64,000 nucleotides of DNA from an uncultured Acidimicrobiales bacterium. Lineage in GTDB: Bacteria; Actinomycetota; Acidimicrobiia; Acidimicrobiales; SZUA-35. A model generated the notes under the pieces. The model worked only from the letters and a program-made list of their open reading frames with translations. It was not told where the DNA came from and did not search any database. How positions within the stretch are numbered: the stretch's first letter is position 1; each line of letters begins with the position of its first letter. Made by a program: the position numbers and the translations under genes. This document shows, piece after piece, positions 15,649-23,488 of this stretch. The stretch is from positions 94,311 to 158,310 of the forward strand of contig CALAJQ010000013.1 of the NCBI GenBank assembly GCA_937922785.1. Direction: 5' to 3'.

Positions 15649-16458
15649 ATGACGGATTTAACCACATTCCCAACTCTTTGTTGGTCAGTCGCCGCCAATC
15701 CCAGCCCCCTAGGGGTTAAAATGCACAACGCAGGGTACGAGGCTGCGGGGCTGGACTTCACGTACGTCGCTACTGGAGCTTCAGAGATCGGGCCCGTAGT
15801 TGACCTTGTTCGACGGGCAGGAGTACGCGGCTTGGGTGTCTCGATGCCTCATAAGCAGACTGTGATTCCCGAGCTGGACGACGTGTCCGAGGCAGTGACA
15901 GCTATTGGTGCCTGCAACACTGTAGTCAACGACGCGGGACGGCTAACTGCGCATAACACCGACCATTTGGGCGCATGGCGGGCGATTGAAGAGGCTGGCT
16001 TAGACAGTGTCGAAAATGCTCTGGTTGTTGGTTCCGGTGGTGTCGCTAGAGCCATTACTTACGCCCTCACGACTCATGGAATCGACGTGAAGATAGTTGC
16101 TCGCAATGAGCAAGTAGGCGAGACTCTGGCTGAAGACTTGGGAGCAGAGTTCGTAGGTTCTCCGGGCAGATCAGCGATCCACGCGGCGCAACTCGTAGTC
16201 AATGCAACTCCAGTTACGGAGGTGGATGAGTGGCCGCTGGACCTTGAACAGTTTCCGAAAGCGCGCGGGCTTCTGGACGTGCACTTCGGCTCACTGAATC
16301 CGCCCCTTTGCTTGGCGGCTGAGGCGCGTGGATGGGATGCAGCTCGCGGGTGGCGAATGCTCCTGCACCAGGGCGTCGGTCAATTCGAGCTGTACACCGG
16401 AGTCTCCGGTCCAGTAGATGCGATGGCCAGCGTTCTAGAGACGGCTCTCGGAGGCTAG
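15649..16458 (+). CDS. Shikimate dehydrogenase-like oxidoreductase (AroE family)
   Basis: A 269-aa protein. The N-terminal substrate domain has the catalytic pair Lys69 (VSMPHKQTV) and Asp105 (HNTDHLGA) and the Asn90 in GACNTVV. The NADP Rossmann domain carries VVGSGGVARAI (127-136). The family reduces 3-dehydroshikimate or related cyclitols with NADPH, and variants act on quinate or aminoshikimate. The shikimate-carboxylate Ser pair near the N-terminus is altered to WSVAANPSP, so the substrate may not be shikimate. It lies between the kinase and the deacetylase in one operon, suggesting a secondary pathway rather than a housekeeping aroE. ATG 15649 is 4 bp after the previous stop. Confidence 0.82.
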   Translation: MTDLTTFPTLCWSVAANPSPLGVKMHNAGYEAAGLDFTYVATGASEIGPVVDLVRRAGVRGLGVSMPHKQTVIPELDDVSEAVTAIGACNTVVNDAGRLTAHNTDHLGAWRAIEEAGLDSVENALVVGSGGVARAITYALTTHGIDVKIVARNEQVGETLAEDLGAEFVGSPGRSAIHAAQLVVNATPVTEVDEWPLDLEQFPKARGLLDVHFGSLNPPLCLAAEARGWDAARGWRMLLHQGVGQFELYTGVSGPVDAMASVLETALGG

Positions 16459-16480
16459 CGTCATCAGCGGCGGCGCAGCG

Positions 16481-17218
16481 ATGCTTATCGGCGATGACGG
16501 CGGAGTCTCGCCGGAGATTGACGCGGCGCTGATCGAGTTGCTGAGCAAAGGCGTATTGAAGTCAGCTGACGCCATTGTGAATGGCCGAGCGTCCACGGAG
16601 TTGGTGCGTGAGCTTTCTCTGCACGACCCAATTCTCGGGTTACATCTCAATCTGAGCACTGGCGCGCCGGTACACACGGAACCAGCGTCAAACCTTGCGC
16701 CGGGTGGTCGATTTCTTACACCGTCGGCTTGGGTTGGACCGCACTCTGGTGTCGATGAAGCGCTAGCGGCTCTTGTCGAGCGAGCATCAACTTGGCCGCG
16801 ATCGGAGATAGTTGCCGAAATCGCACAGCAGATCGCTCGATTCGAGGCAGTGGCTTGTCGACCCCCTGCTCGGATCAGTGTTCATCACGATTTGGATCAA
16901 GTCGATGTCGTAGCTGAGGCAGTCGCCCAGTGCACCGACGTGCAGACTCGAAGAATGCAAGTCGACTCGGGCAGCATTGCGTCCTACGGATACGGCTTCG
17001 CGCCGGATCAGTCGACGCCCGAAGACTGGCGAGACGGGATACTGAGACGGATTGAGCGTGCGCGCGTTAGTTCGGGTCGACATCTCATAGCCTGTCACCC
17101 AGCGAAGTCAGCTCATGGTTACGAGGACTTTTCGGCGTATTCGAACGGTCGAGTCATCGAATATCAGGGCCTACTTCTACTTGGTCAGGGACGTACGAAT
17201 GGGGTCGAAATTGTCTGA
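16481..17218 (+). CDS. YdjC/ChbG-like carbohydrate deacetylase
   Basis: A 245-aa protein. It opens with MLIGDDGGVSPEID, the metal-binding DD motif of the family, then IVNGRAS, GLHLNLSTGAP (with His55), VHHDLDQV in place of the usual VDSHQHVH, and IACHPA. YdjC-type enzymes use a divalent metal to remove N-acetyl groups from amino sugars such as GlcNAc oligosaccharides. The altered second His cluster keeps two adjacent His residues, so metal binding is plausible. It starts 22 bp after the dehydrogenase stop and its 3' end overlaps the following gene. With a UDP-GlcNAc epimerase and ROK kinase nearby an N-acetylated amino sugar is a reasonable substrate guess. Confidence 0.75.
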   Translation: MLIGDDGGVSPEIDAALIELLSKGVLKSADAIVNGRASTELVRELSLHDPILGLHLNLSTGAPVHTEPASNLAPGGRFLTPSAWVGPHSGVDEALAALVERASTWPRSEIVAEIAQQIARFEAVACRPPARISVHHDLDQVDVVAEAVAQCTDVQTRRMQVDSGSIASYGYGFAPDQSTPEDWRDGILRRIERARVSSGRHLIACHPAKSAHGYEDFSAYSNGRVIEYQGLLLLGQGRTNGVEIV

Positions 17219-19544
17219 TGAACTGGTGGCAGTAGAATTCTCTGGCGAAGAGAGCGCCCGATTTACTCGGTTCGCAGTGCTAGCACTGGACGCTGGTTGT
17301 GGCCTATCCGTTGATGTCCTTGGTCGTGAGCCGCTGACGAGCCGGGTAGTGAGAATTGCAGGACGGCTCGTTGAGGCGAGACTGGACGGCTACATGCGAT
17401 ATGTGGTCGTAGAGGACGTTGGAGCGGTCCGAGTAAAGAACTGGGTTGGGGGAAGCAATAGCACCCGGAGTATAGCGGCGCAGCGAGTCACCTATTTCCT
17501 GACGGATGAGGATGTTGCAGCGTGTCTGACTCAGGCTGAGGAACAGGAAGTGCTCCTGCCCGGAATCTCGCAAATCGACACTGAGCTAGGGCAAGTGAGT
17601 TCCGAGGCAGTGGCGATAGATAATGCATTGACTGACCGTGATCTCAAAGCCCTGGACGCTGTGCTCGCCTTCGTCGAACCAGGGATCTTAGACGGGCCGA
17701 CTAAGCGCGAAGCGGCGTTAGGACTCAGATCCTTTGCGGAACTTGCATCGGACGGGATAAGCATTCAACGCCGAATCGAACGGTCAATCCTAACCGCCTT
17801 GGAGCAAACATCTGACCGCGACACACGGATCGCGCTCGTCGAGAATCTTGGGTACTTCGGTACCGAGGACTCGGTTCCAGTACTCACTGAAAAGGCAATT
17901 GACGATGCTGACCCCCACACGCGGTGGGCAGCTATTGTTGCCCTTGGACGTGTACCTGCGGCGGTTGAGATCCAGGTTCTCCTCGATGCCTTCGAGGTAG
18001 GTAGCGCGCCGCTTGAAGAAAATTGGCCGACTGCTGCAACCCTTCTGAGCATCGCGCGTCGCGTCGAGGAGTCCGAGCTTGAATTGGTGCAGCCGTTGCT
18101 TGGGCGTGTTGTGGGAGGCGGGGAGCCGACGCTTGCGCGCTATGCATGTCTTGCTCTTTCTCGTTTCACAGCTGTTAATGACGAGGTTGTGTCAGCTCTT
18201 ATGTCTTTGCTCGGGGATTCTACCGCAGTGGCAAGCACCCGCGGGTATGCAGCGCTTGCGATATCAGGCTTGCTGCGCTCTCTGAGGGACGATCAACTTG
18301 AAGGAGTTGAGGCACTCGTAGAGTCGTTGCATCAGGAACAGGTGCTAGGCGTCGAAGAACCAGAAGACGTATGGGCGACGGAGTTTCTCGCGGAGCTCGC
18401 TTCATTGCTTGAGATGGAGGCCGTCTCGGCACAACTAAACCGCACGCTTTCCGATGCTTACACCGATTGGCGAGCAGACTACTACTACGCTCTTGCAAGC
18501 TACGCCGAGGCTGAGCTCCAAGTGCGGAACGAAGCGCCGGCCGATGCGGCGAGGAATTTCCAGGATGCCGTTCGGCGGTTGGAAGGGATGGAGAAAGCGA
18601 TCCGTGCGGAGGATGGACTTCATCGAGCCACGGCTACCTTTCGACTCGACATCACGAGGGCCCGCTTGCGTCTGCACAATCTCTTGGAAGCATGGCCAGA
18701 TGCAATGGCTAGTCAGAGGCTCGACACGCTTATCGAGGAGGCCGATGAGGTGGCGGCGATCTACCGGCGGTATTCGTCGCACGAGACTCAGCTTGTTGGA
18801 CCAAAGCACTTGAGTGAACGGGAACTTGAGTATGTCGTTAGTACTTGTCGACTTGTAGAACTTCTACGCCTCTTGCTCGACCTCGACCGCGCGACTCGTG
18901 CACCCGGTGATGACAAGAGCGTTGAGATTATCGACCGAGTCCACGACGCGGCCCGCGTGTTGGCAAAGCTTGGCGATCGCTTCGAAGCCAGCCTCGCTCG
19001 CGGGCTAGGCGGTTTGGTTAGCAGCCTGCAGAAGCGAATCGGCGACTTGGAAGCGGTACTTGCTGTGGATGCTGCCACCCTCCGAACAAAGCAGGATGCG
19101 GTTCGCGACGAACTGGATGCGGTCAGGTTTGCGTTCGGCCGTGCGAACTGGCCGATGCCTGCGAGGGCCTGTCCCGTTGGCGGACTCGGCCGCGGCGAAG
19201 TGTCGGTAATAACGGAAGGTTTGTCGGGAGACGGATCCCGAAACGAACCGCTCGAGTATAAGCTCGATGGCCCGGTGGTAGTCAACGTCGCAATCAAGAT
19301 TCAGGAGATGGCTCCAGGTGGTTCGACGCGAGCTGCAGTGAGGCTCCGAGTCGGTCAAGAGGACCACGTGGAACCGGTTCACGCCGTGGAGGGACCGACG
19401 ACTGTCTCAATCTCTCTGAGAGTCGACGTGCCACAGACTCAATGGCAACGGGCCGAACTCAGTCTTGAATTCACATCCCGTGACTGTGAGCAGACTGCTG
19501 CGCGGTCGGTCTTCTTTCTCAAGCGATCGGGTGGTGCAACTTGA
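17199..19544 (+). CDS. Large HEAT-repeat scaffold-like protein
   Basis: A 781-aa protein. The N-terminal ~110 residues are beta-rich. Residues ~130-420 show HEAT-like helical pairs, for example DTRIALVENLGYFGTEDSVP and PHTRWAAIVALGRVPAAVE at ~40-residue spacing. A long charged helical region follows to ~660, and the last ~120 residues look like a beta sandwich (VVVNVAIKIQEMAPGG, STRAAVRLRV). No catalytic motif seen; I infer a scaffold or target-recognition role. Start is taken at ATG 17199, overlapping the deacetylase by 20 bp; the frame is open from 17115. Its stop TGA overlaps the next TTG start. A protein of this type inside a small-molecule operon is unusual. Confidence 0.65.
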   Translation: MGSKLSDELVAVEFSGEESARFTRFAVLALDAGCGLSVDVLGREPLTSRVVRIAGRLVEARLDGYMRYVVVEDVGAVRVKNWVGGSNSTRSIAAQRVTYFLTDEDVAACLTQAEEQEVLLPGISQIDTELGQVSSEAVAIDNALTDRDLKALDAVLAFVEPGILDGPTKREAALGLRSFAELASDGISIQRRIERSILTALEQTSDRDTRIALVENLGYFGTEDSVPVLTEKAIDDADPHTRWAAIVALGRVPAAVEIQVLLDAFEVGSAPLEENWPTAATLLSIARRVEESELELVQPLLGRVVGGGEPTLARYACLALSRFTAVNDEVVSALMSLLGDSTAVASTRGYAALAISGLLRSLRDDQLEGVEALVESLHQEQVLGVEEPEDVWATEFLAELASLLEMEAVSAQLNRTLSDAYTDWRADYYYALASYAEAELQVRNEAPADAARNFQDAVRRLEGMEKAIRAEDGLHRATATFRLDITRARLRLHNLLEAWPDAMASQRLDTLIEEADEVAAIYRRYSSHETQLVGPKHLSERELEYVVSTCRLVELLRLLLDLDRATRAPGDDKSVEIIDRVHDAARVLAKLGDRFEASLARGLGGLVSSLQKRIGDLEAVLAVDAATLRTKQDAVRDELDAVRFAFGRANWPMPARACPVGGLGRGEVSVITEGLSGDGSRNEPLEYKLDGPVVVNVAIKIQEMAPGGSTRAAVRLRVGQEDHVEPVHAVEGPTTVSISLRVDVPQTQWQRAELSLEFTSRDCEQTAARSVFFLKRSGGAT

Positions 19545-20284
19545 AGATTCTTCAGCTGAACCTGTGGAACACAAACGAACCAGTGGCCGAACGCATGCAG
19601 ACTATTAAGGCCGGGGTTGAGGTTCTCGCACCGGACTTCATCACCTTCCAAGAAGTGAGTCCCCAAAACGGGCGTCCGCAGATTGAGGGTATGGCCATCG
19701 ACCTCGACTACAGGATGTACTACGCAGACGCGGGTGCGTTTAGGGGGCGCAGGGAGGGCAATGCGATCCTTAGCAAACGTTCGGCGGTGCAAGTCGAGAC
19801 CCTCAATCTCTCAGACCCCGACGTGGACCTGCAACGAGTCGCGCTTTGTTGCTTCTTTGACGGATCTAGTGGCGGGCGATTTGCGATACTCTCCACTCAT
19901 CTTGCGTATCCGATTGACGCTGACGCCGCGAGGTCGAATCAGGCTGCGGAACTGGTGTCGTTTATCGAGGCGAGCGGGGCCAGAGCCGCCTTCGCCCTCG
20001 GGGCGGACTTGAACGCAGTTCCATCCAGCGAAGCCGTTGGCAAGCTTCTGACCCTGGAGGGAGCGAAGGACGCTTGGGATCTCGTCCCGCCAGGTGGACC
20101 CAAGTTCACGTTTTCAGCTGACAACCCGCTCGTTGAGGAGCGACTATGGCCGGATCGCAGGATCGATTACATCATTGCGGGTGGTCAGCTGAAAATTGAG
20201 TCTTGTGAGGCTGTGTTCACGAAAGCAAACCATGGCATCGCGTCCGACCACTATGGAGTGCTGGCCGAAATCGTGGAGCTTTAA
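19541..20284 (+). CDS. Endonuclease/exonuclease/phosphatase-fold protein
   Basis: A 247-aa EEP-superfamily metal-dependent phosphodiesterase or phosphatase. All main motifs are present: QLNLWN with Asn7, FQEVS with Glu38, GNAILSK, ILSTHLAYP, GADLNAVPSS with the Asp/Asn pair (~155-158), RIDYIIAGG, and SDHYGV with the general-base His. Relatives cleave DNA, RNA, sphingolipids, inositol phosphates or nucleotide-linked sugars. TTG 19541 is the start, because it overlaps the previous stop as TTGA; the protein begins right at the first core strand, so no signal peptide. In this operon hydrolysis of a sugar phosphate or nucleotide intermediate is more likely than DNA cutting, which is inference. Confidence 0.82.
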   Translation: MKILQLNLWNTNEPVAERMQTIKAGVEVLAPDFITFQEVSPQNGRPQIEGMAIDLDYRMYYADAGAFRGRREGNAILSKRSAVQVETLNLSDPDVDLQRVALCCFFDGSSGGRFAILSTHLAYPIDADAARSNQAAELVSFIEASGARAAFALGADLNAVPSSEAVGKLLTLEGAKDAWDLVPPGGPKFTFSADNPLVEERLWPDRRIDYIIAGGQLKIESCEAVFTKANHGIASDHYGVLAEIVEL

Positions 20285-21303
20285 TGGTTTCGGTAGCACT
20301 CGTCTTCGGAACTCAGGCAGAGCTAACAAAGACCATCGGGCTTGTCGCGTCCGTCCCGGCCGATATCGATCTTGGTGTCTGTTGGACTGGACAGCACCCT
20401 GACCTCGTTCCTGACGCTGCCACCGATCTCGGGCAGCCGGTGATGATCAAGGACTCGCTGGTCGAACTGAGCGACAGCCAGCTGAGGGCTTGGCTCGATC
20501 GGGCGGCCCCCAACCTCGTAGTCGTCCAAGGTGATACTCGGTCAGCTCTCCTTGGAGCTCGCGCAGCCTCTTCCCTCGGCATCAGGGTCCTGCATCTCGA
20601 GGCAGGACTTCGGCTGTCCGCAGTGTTAGAACCGGAAGAAGCGCACCGCCGAGAGATAACTGCCTTGGCTGACTTTCATGTATCCAGCGATGATAGGTCA
20701 ACGTCAAATCTTCGCCGCGAGGGTGTTCCCTTGGCGAAGATCCGCACGGGCGTCCCGCTCGCTTCGATCTATCTAGGCTACCTTTCGACCGTGGCAAGGT
20801 CTCGCCTCGCCGAAGGGAGCTCCGGGGCAATCGTCGTCACTATTCACCGGGCTTCGGCAATCGATCGTCAGCCCATTCTCTCCTCGGTTCTTAAGGAACT
20901 AGGTGGTCGCCTCGAGGGCGAGAAGATCGTGCTTATTCGTCGACCCGACGCTCGTTGGCGTCCGTTATATGACGAGCTTGCCGAGGTTCCGAATATTGAC
21001 CTAGTTGATGAGCTTTTGCCGAGCGCGTTCAATGACCTGATCAGGCGTGCCAAAGCAGTATTGACAGATTCGGCCGGAGTGCACCAGGAATGCGAGATCC
21101 TTGGAATTCCACATGTCGTGTTGCGACCTGAGTCCGAGCTTCCAGGTAGAGCTAGACATGTCCCTATTCTCGATGCTGGGTTCATTTACGAGATGATTGT
21201 GCTGGCTATGAAGGAAGGACGTTGTGCCCAAAGCTCTGCGCCGAGTCAGTGGCGAAGCGACGCCGACCGGTTTTGGGAGTGGGTGGCTGAGTGGGCAGCG
21301 TAG
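20284..21303 (+). CDS. UDP-N-acetylglucosamine 2-epimerase family protein
   Basis: A 339-aa GT-B-fold epimerase. Motifs: VFGTQAEL near the N-terminus (GTRPE in the family), VVQGDTRSALLGARAA, HLEAGLR, EEAHRREITALADF, VVTIHRAS and TDSAGVHQECEILGIP followed by VVLRPESELPG. WecB/NeuC enzymes convert UDP-GlcNAc to UDP-ManNAc or hydrolyse it to ManNAc and UDP. GTQAE replaces GTRPE, losing an Arg, and the protein is slightly short (usual 360-380). ATG overlaps the previous TAA by one base. It supplies the clearest link of this operon to amino-sugar chemistry, pairing naturally with the ROK kinase and the YdjC deacetylase. Confidence 0.85.
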   Translation: MVSVALVFGTQAELTKTIGLVASVPADIDLGVCWTGQHPDLVPDAATDLGQPVMIKDSLVELSDSQLRAWLDRAAPNLVVVQGDTRSALLGARAASSLGIRVLHLEAGLRLSAVLEPEEAHRREITALADFHVSSDDRSTSNLRREGVPLAKIRTGVPLASIYLGYLSTVARSRLAEGSSGAIVVTIHRASAIDRQPILSSVLKELGGRLEGEKIVLIRRPDARWRPLYDELAEVPNIDLVDELLPSAFNDLIRRAKAVLTDSAGVHQECEILGIPHVVLRPESELPGRARHVPILDAGFIYEMIVLAMKEGRCAQSSAPSQWRSDADRFWEWVAEWAA

Positions 21304-21920
21304 CGCAAGAAGAGCAAGTGCCATCCGAGCCGGCGGCGGAGCTGGAGACGGCTGTGCCCGCCGAATGGTATGAAGTCCTGGCGGAAACAATTCAATCCTT
21401 TTCCGAGGTCGTTGCTGTGCTTATTGGCGCTGGGCTCACTATCTGGTTGAGCCGTCGCGAGCATGAACGGCAGCGAACAGCCGCCCGTGATGAGCGTCGC
21501 CTCGACGCTGGAACGAGTGTGATCGAGAGTATGGATCGACTTATCGATGCGGTTGAACTGACGAAGCAGTCGGCAACCAGCGTTGTCGATACGGACGGGT
21601 TAGCGGCGGGTGCGTTGAAAGTTGCTCGCATCGAGGCGCTGGTTCCTCAACTTGCGCAGACAGTGCCTGAGATGCTTAGCGCAACCAAAGATCTGCGGAC
21701 ATCCCTTTTAAGGTATGAACTCGTAGCAAGCAAGAAGGTAGCGGCTTCATCAACGCTGCTTGAGTCTGCTGCTGCATTCGCGGCCTCAGCTAAGTCGGCC
21801 TCAGAAAGCACCGGCGACGATGCGATCTCCCATTCCGCAGCCGTATCGGACCTGTTTGAGAGTGTGCGGGCTGGCCTCGATTCATTGGAGAGTGAGGTGT
21901 GGGATGACCTCGCGGAGTGA
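21291..21920 (+). CDS. Membrane-anchored helical protein of unknown function
   Basis: A 209-aa protein. After an acidic ~30-residue N-terminus comes one membrane helix (EVVAVLIGAGLTIWL, ~39-53) followed immediately by a basic stop (SRREHERQR) and ~150 residues of Ala/Ser/Glu-rich helix likely to form a coiled coil inside the cell. No family recognised. GTG 21291 overlaps the epimerase gene by 13 bp. It could anchor the pathway to the membrane, sense a signal, or be a transporter partner. No exporter is otherwise encoded in this operon. Confidence 0.6.
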   Translation: MGSVAQEEQVPSEPAAELETAVPAEWYEVLAETIQSFSEVVAVLIGAGLTIWLSRREHERQRTAARDERRLDAGTSVIESMDRLIDAVELTKQSATSVVDTDGLAAGALKVARIEALVPQLAQTVPEMLSATKDLRTSLLRYELVASKKVAASSTLLESAAAFAASAKSASESTGDDAISHSAAVSDLFESVRAGLDSLESEVWDDLAE

Positions 21921-22623
21921 TTTCTCATCGGCGGTGGTTGATACCTTCGCTCGGCGGGCTGTGCAGTATGATGGAGAGTCGGTCTGGATGCGGGATAGCC
22001 GAGCGCTGCAACCGCTCGCTCCGGAGCCCTTCGGGAACCGAGTTGCCCTGGATCTTGCCGCCGGAACGGGACTCGTTGGAGCGGTCCTCGCGGAGAGAGG
22101 GTGGAGCGTTGTCCATCTTGACATCAGCGCGGAAATGCTCCGAAGTGCGGGTGGCAGCAGAGTCGTCGGGGACAGTCAGTTCTTGCCGATTCGAGAATCG
22201 AGTGTTGACCTGATCGTTTGCAGACAGGCTCTGCACTACTTCTTGCTCCCTGCGGTGGCGAGGGAGATACGTCGGGTAGGGGCCGCCGAGATTAGGTTGG
22301 GTCAGATCGTTGCTCCGAACGAGGTAGCTGCGAAGTGGTGGAATGAGCTCTTCCAGGTCCTTGCGCCTGGTCGACGCCGTGTTTTCTTGCCTGGCGAGGT
22401 TGAAGACTTCGCTAGGTCAGTAGCAGCAGGCTGGACGGCATCCACCGAGCGCTTCGCGCTAAGGGATGACTTCCGCTCGAACTTCGCTCATCTCGAGGAA
22501 CCCAGTAGACAGGTTGCAGATTCGATTGTCTCGTCCATGCCAGCCGAGGTGTCGGCTGCCATCGATTTCCGTGATGGAACGTACCGTCAGGACTGGGAGA
22601 TCGTGAAGGCTGGTCGGAAGTGA
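21904..22623 (+). CDS. SAM-dependent methyltransferase (class I)
   Basis: A 239-aa protein with Rossmann-type methyltransferase motif I ALDLAAGTGLVGAVLAERG (48-66), motif II acid VVHLDISAEML, a post-II block GDSQFLPIRESSVDLI and motif IV-like CRQALHYFLLPAVAREIRRV. This is the UbiE/Methyltransf_11 type, which methylates small molecules on O, N or C atoms. ATG 21904 overlaps the membrane-protein gene by 17 bp. Its stop overlaps GTG of the 36-codon gene as GTGA. The adjacency makes either the operon's small product or the peptide a possible methyl acceptor. Confidence 0.82.
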   Translation: MTSRSDFSSAVVDTFARRAVQYDGESVWMRDSRALQPLAPEPFGNRVALDLAAGTGLVGAVLAERGWSVVHLDISAEMLRSAGGSRVVGDSQFLPIRESSVDLIVCRQALHYFLLPAVAREIRRVGAAEIRLGQIVAPNEVAAKWWNELFQVLAPGRRRVFLPGEVEDFARSVAAGWTASTERFALRDDFRSNFAHLEEPSRQVADSIVSSMPAEVSAAIDFRDGTYRQDWEIVKAGRK

Positions 22624-22730
22624 GCGAGGCGAAGGACCACCTTGTGAGCCGTGCCCCCGCTGATGACAAGAAGAGCGTTTACGGCGTTGTCCCGTATCTG
22701 GCGACGTGCTTCAATCGGTACGGATCATGA
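22620..22730 (+). CDS. 36-residue peptide gene, possible RiPP-type precursor
   Basis: A short frame easily overlooked. GTG 22620 overlaps the methyltransferase stop (GTGA) and its own TGA (22728-22730) overlaps ATG of the DHPS-like gene (ATGA). Codon third positions are mostly G or C, as in the neighbours. The first half is polar and charged (leader-like, with Ala-Pro-Ala-Asp-Asp-Lys-Lys); the second is GVVPYLATCFNRYGS, with one Cys, two Tyr and a Ser-ending tail (core-like). No known precursor family recognised and no typical RiPP cyclase or radical SAM gene is nearby. It may be a modified peptide, a peptide carrier on which a product is built, or a small structural protein. Confidence 0.55.
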   Translation: MSEAKDHLVSRAPADDKKSVYGVVPYLATCFNRYGS

Positions 22731-23488
22731 AGGTTTTCGGGATCATCAACGCATCTCCTGACTCTGCCGCAAAGATGTCGGTTGTGTCGGGTCCCGAAGA
22801 GGCTTTAGGCCGAGGCCAAGCACTGCTGGACGAAGGAGCTTTCGCGCTCGACCTTGGTGGTCAGAGCTCTGGTGAACAAGCGACAGTCGTGTCCCCTGAG
22901 GCGGAATGGAACCGTCTCGCGCCGTCGCTCGAGGCCCTATTAGATCTCGGTTGTCCTGTTTCCATCGACACGTGGAGGCCAACTGTTGCACGTCGAGCAT
23001 TCGAGATGGGGGCAACAATTCTCAACGCTGCCGACGGACTTCAGGCTCCAGGTATGGCGCAGTTGGCCGCAGAGTATGACTGCCAGATCGTCCTCCCGTT
23101 TTTGTCTGGCCCGGACCCGAAAAACCTGGCGATGGTGACCGGACACCCGCTTGACACAATGGTCGCATGGTTCGAGCAACGGCTCGCGGACGCCGACACC
23201 CTCGGTATTCGTGAGAATATCGTTGTTGACCCAGGCACCGGATTTGGGCCGGCGAATTGGGATTGGCCTGACCGTTTTCGGTATGTGCTAGAGACTTACC
23301 AAGGTCTGGAACGCTTGCGAGTCTTCGGCCTCCCGCTCTACATCTCTGCGCCGTGGGTGGTCTCTGAGGAGCGGCGACTGCTGCTAGACACCTTTCTCTC
23401 CCACGACGTCGAGTTCGTCAGATCTCACTTCCCTGGGCGGGTCATCGATCGTCGACGGGAGCTGATGGAGGCGGATGACTCGGGCTGA
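22727..23488 (+). CDS. Dihydropteroate synthase-like (pterin-binding domain) protein
   Basis: A 253-aa TIM-barrel protein of the pterin-binding family. It shows GIINASPDS with Asn8, LDLGGQSSGE (DVGGEST in DHPS), VSIDTWRPTVARRAFE with Asp81, ATILNAADG and VVDPGTGFG. The C-terminal SRK motif that contacts the pterin and sulfonamides in FolP is not found (YISAPWVVSEERR instead), so ordinary folate synthesis is doubtful. Members of this fold also transfer methyl groups from folates or pterins. The ATG chosen overlaps the peptide gene; an upstream in-frame start at 22706 would conflict with it. It is the last gene of the operon and its 3' end overlaps the integrase pseudogene antisense. Confidence 0.78.
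   Translation: MKVFGIINASPDSAAKMSVVSGPEEALGRGQALLDEGAFALDLGGQSSGEQATVVSPEAEWNRLAPSLEALLDLGCPVSIDTWRPTVARRAFEMGATILNAADGLQAPGMAQLAAEYDCQIVLPFLSGPDPKNLAMVTGHPLDTMVAWFEQRLADADTLGIRENIVVDPGTGFGPANWDWPDRFRYVLETYQGLERLRVFGLPLYISAPWVVSEERRLLLDTFLSHDVEFVRSHFPGRVIDRRRELMEADDSG

Noticed and set aside
15649..16458. Housekeeping aroE
   Set aside because: The N-terminal substrate motif is altered and the gene is embedded in an accessory operon, so I describe it only as AroE-like.
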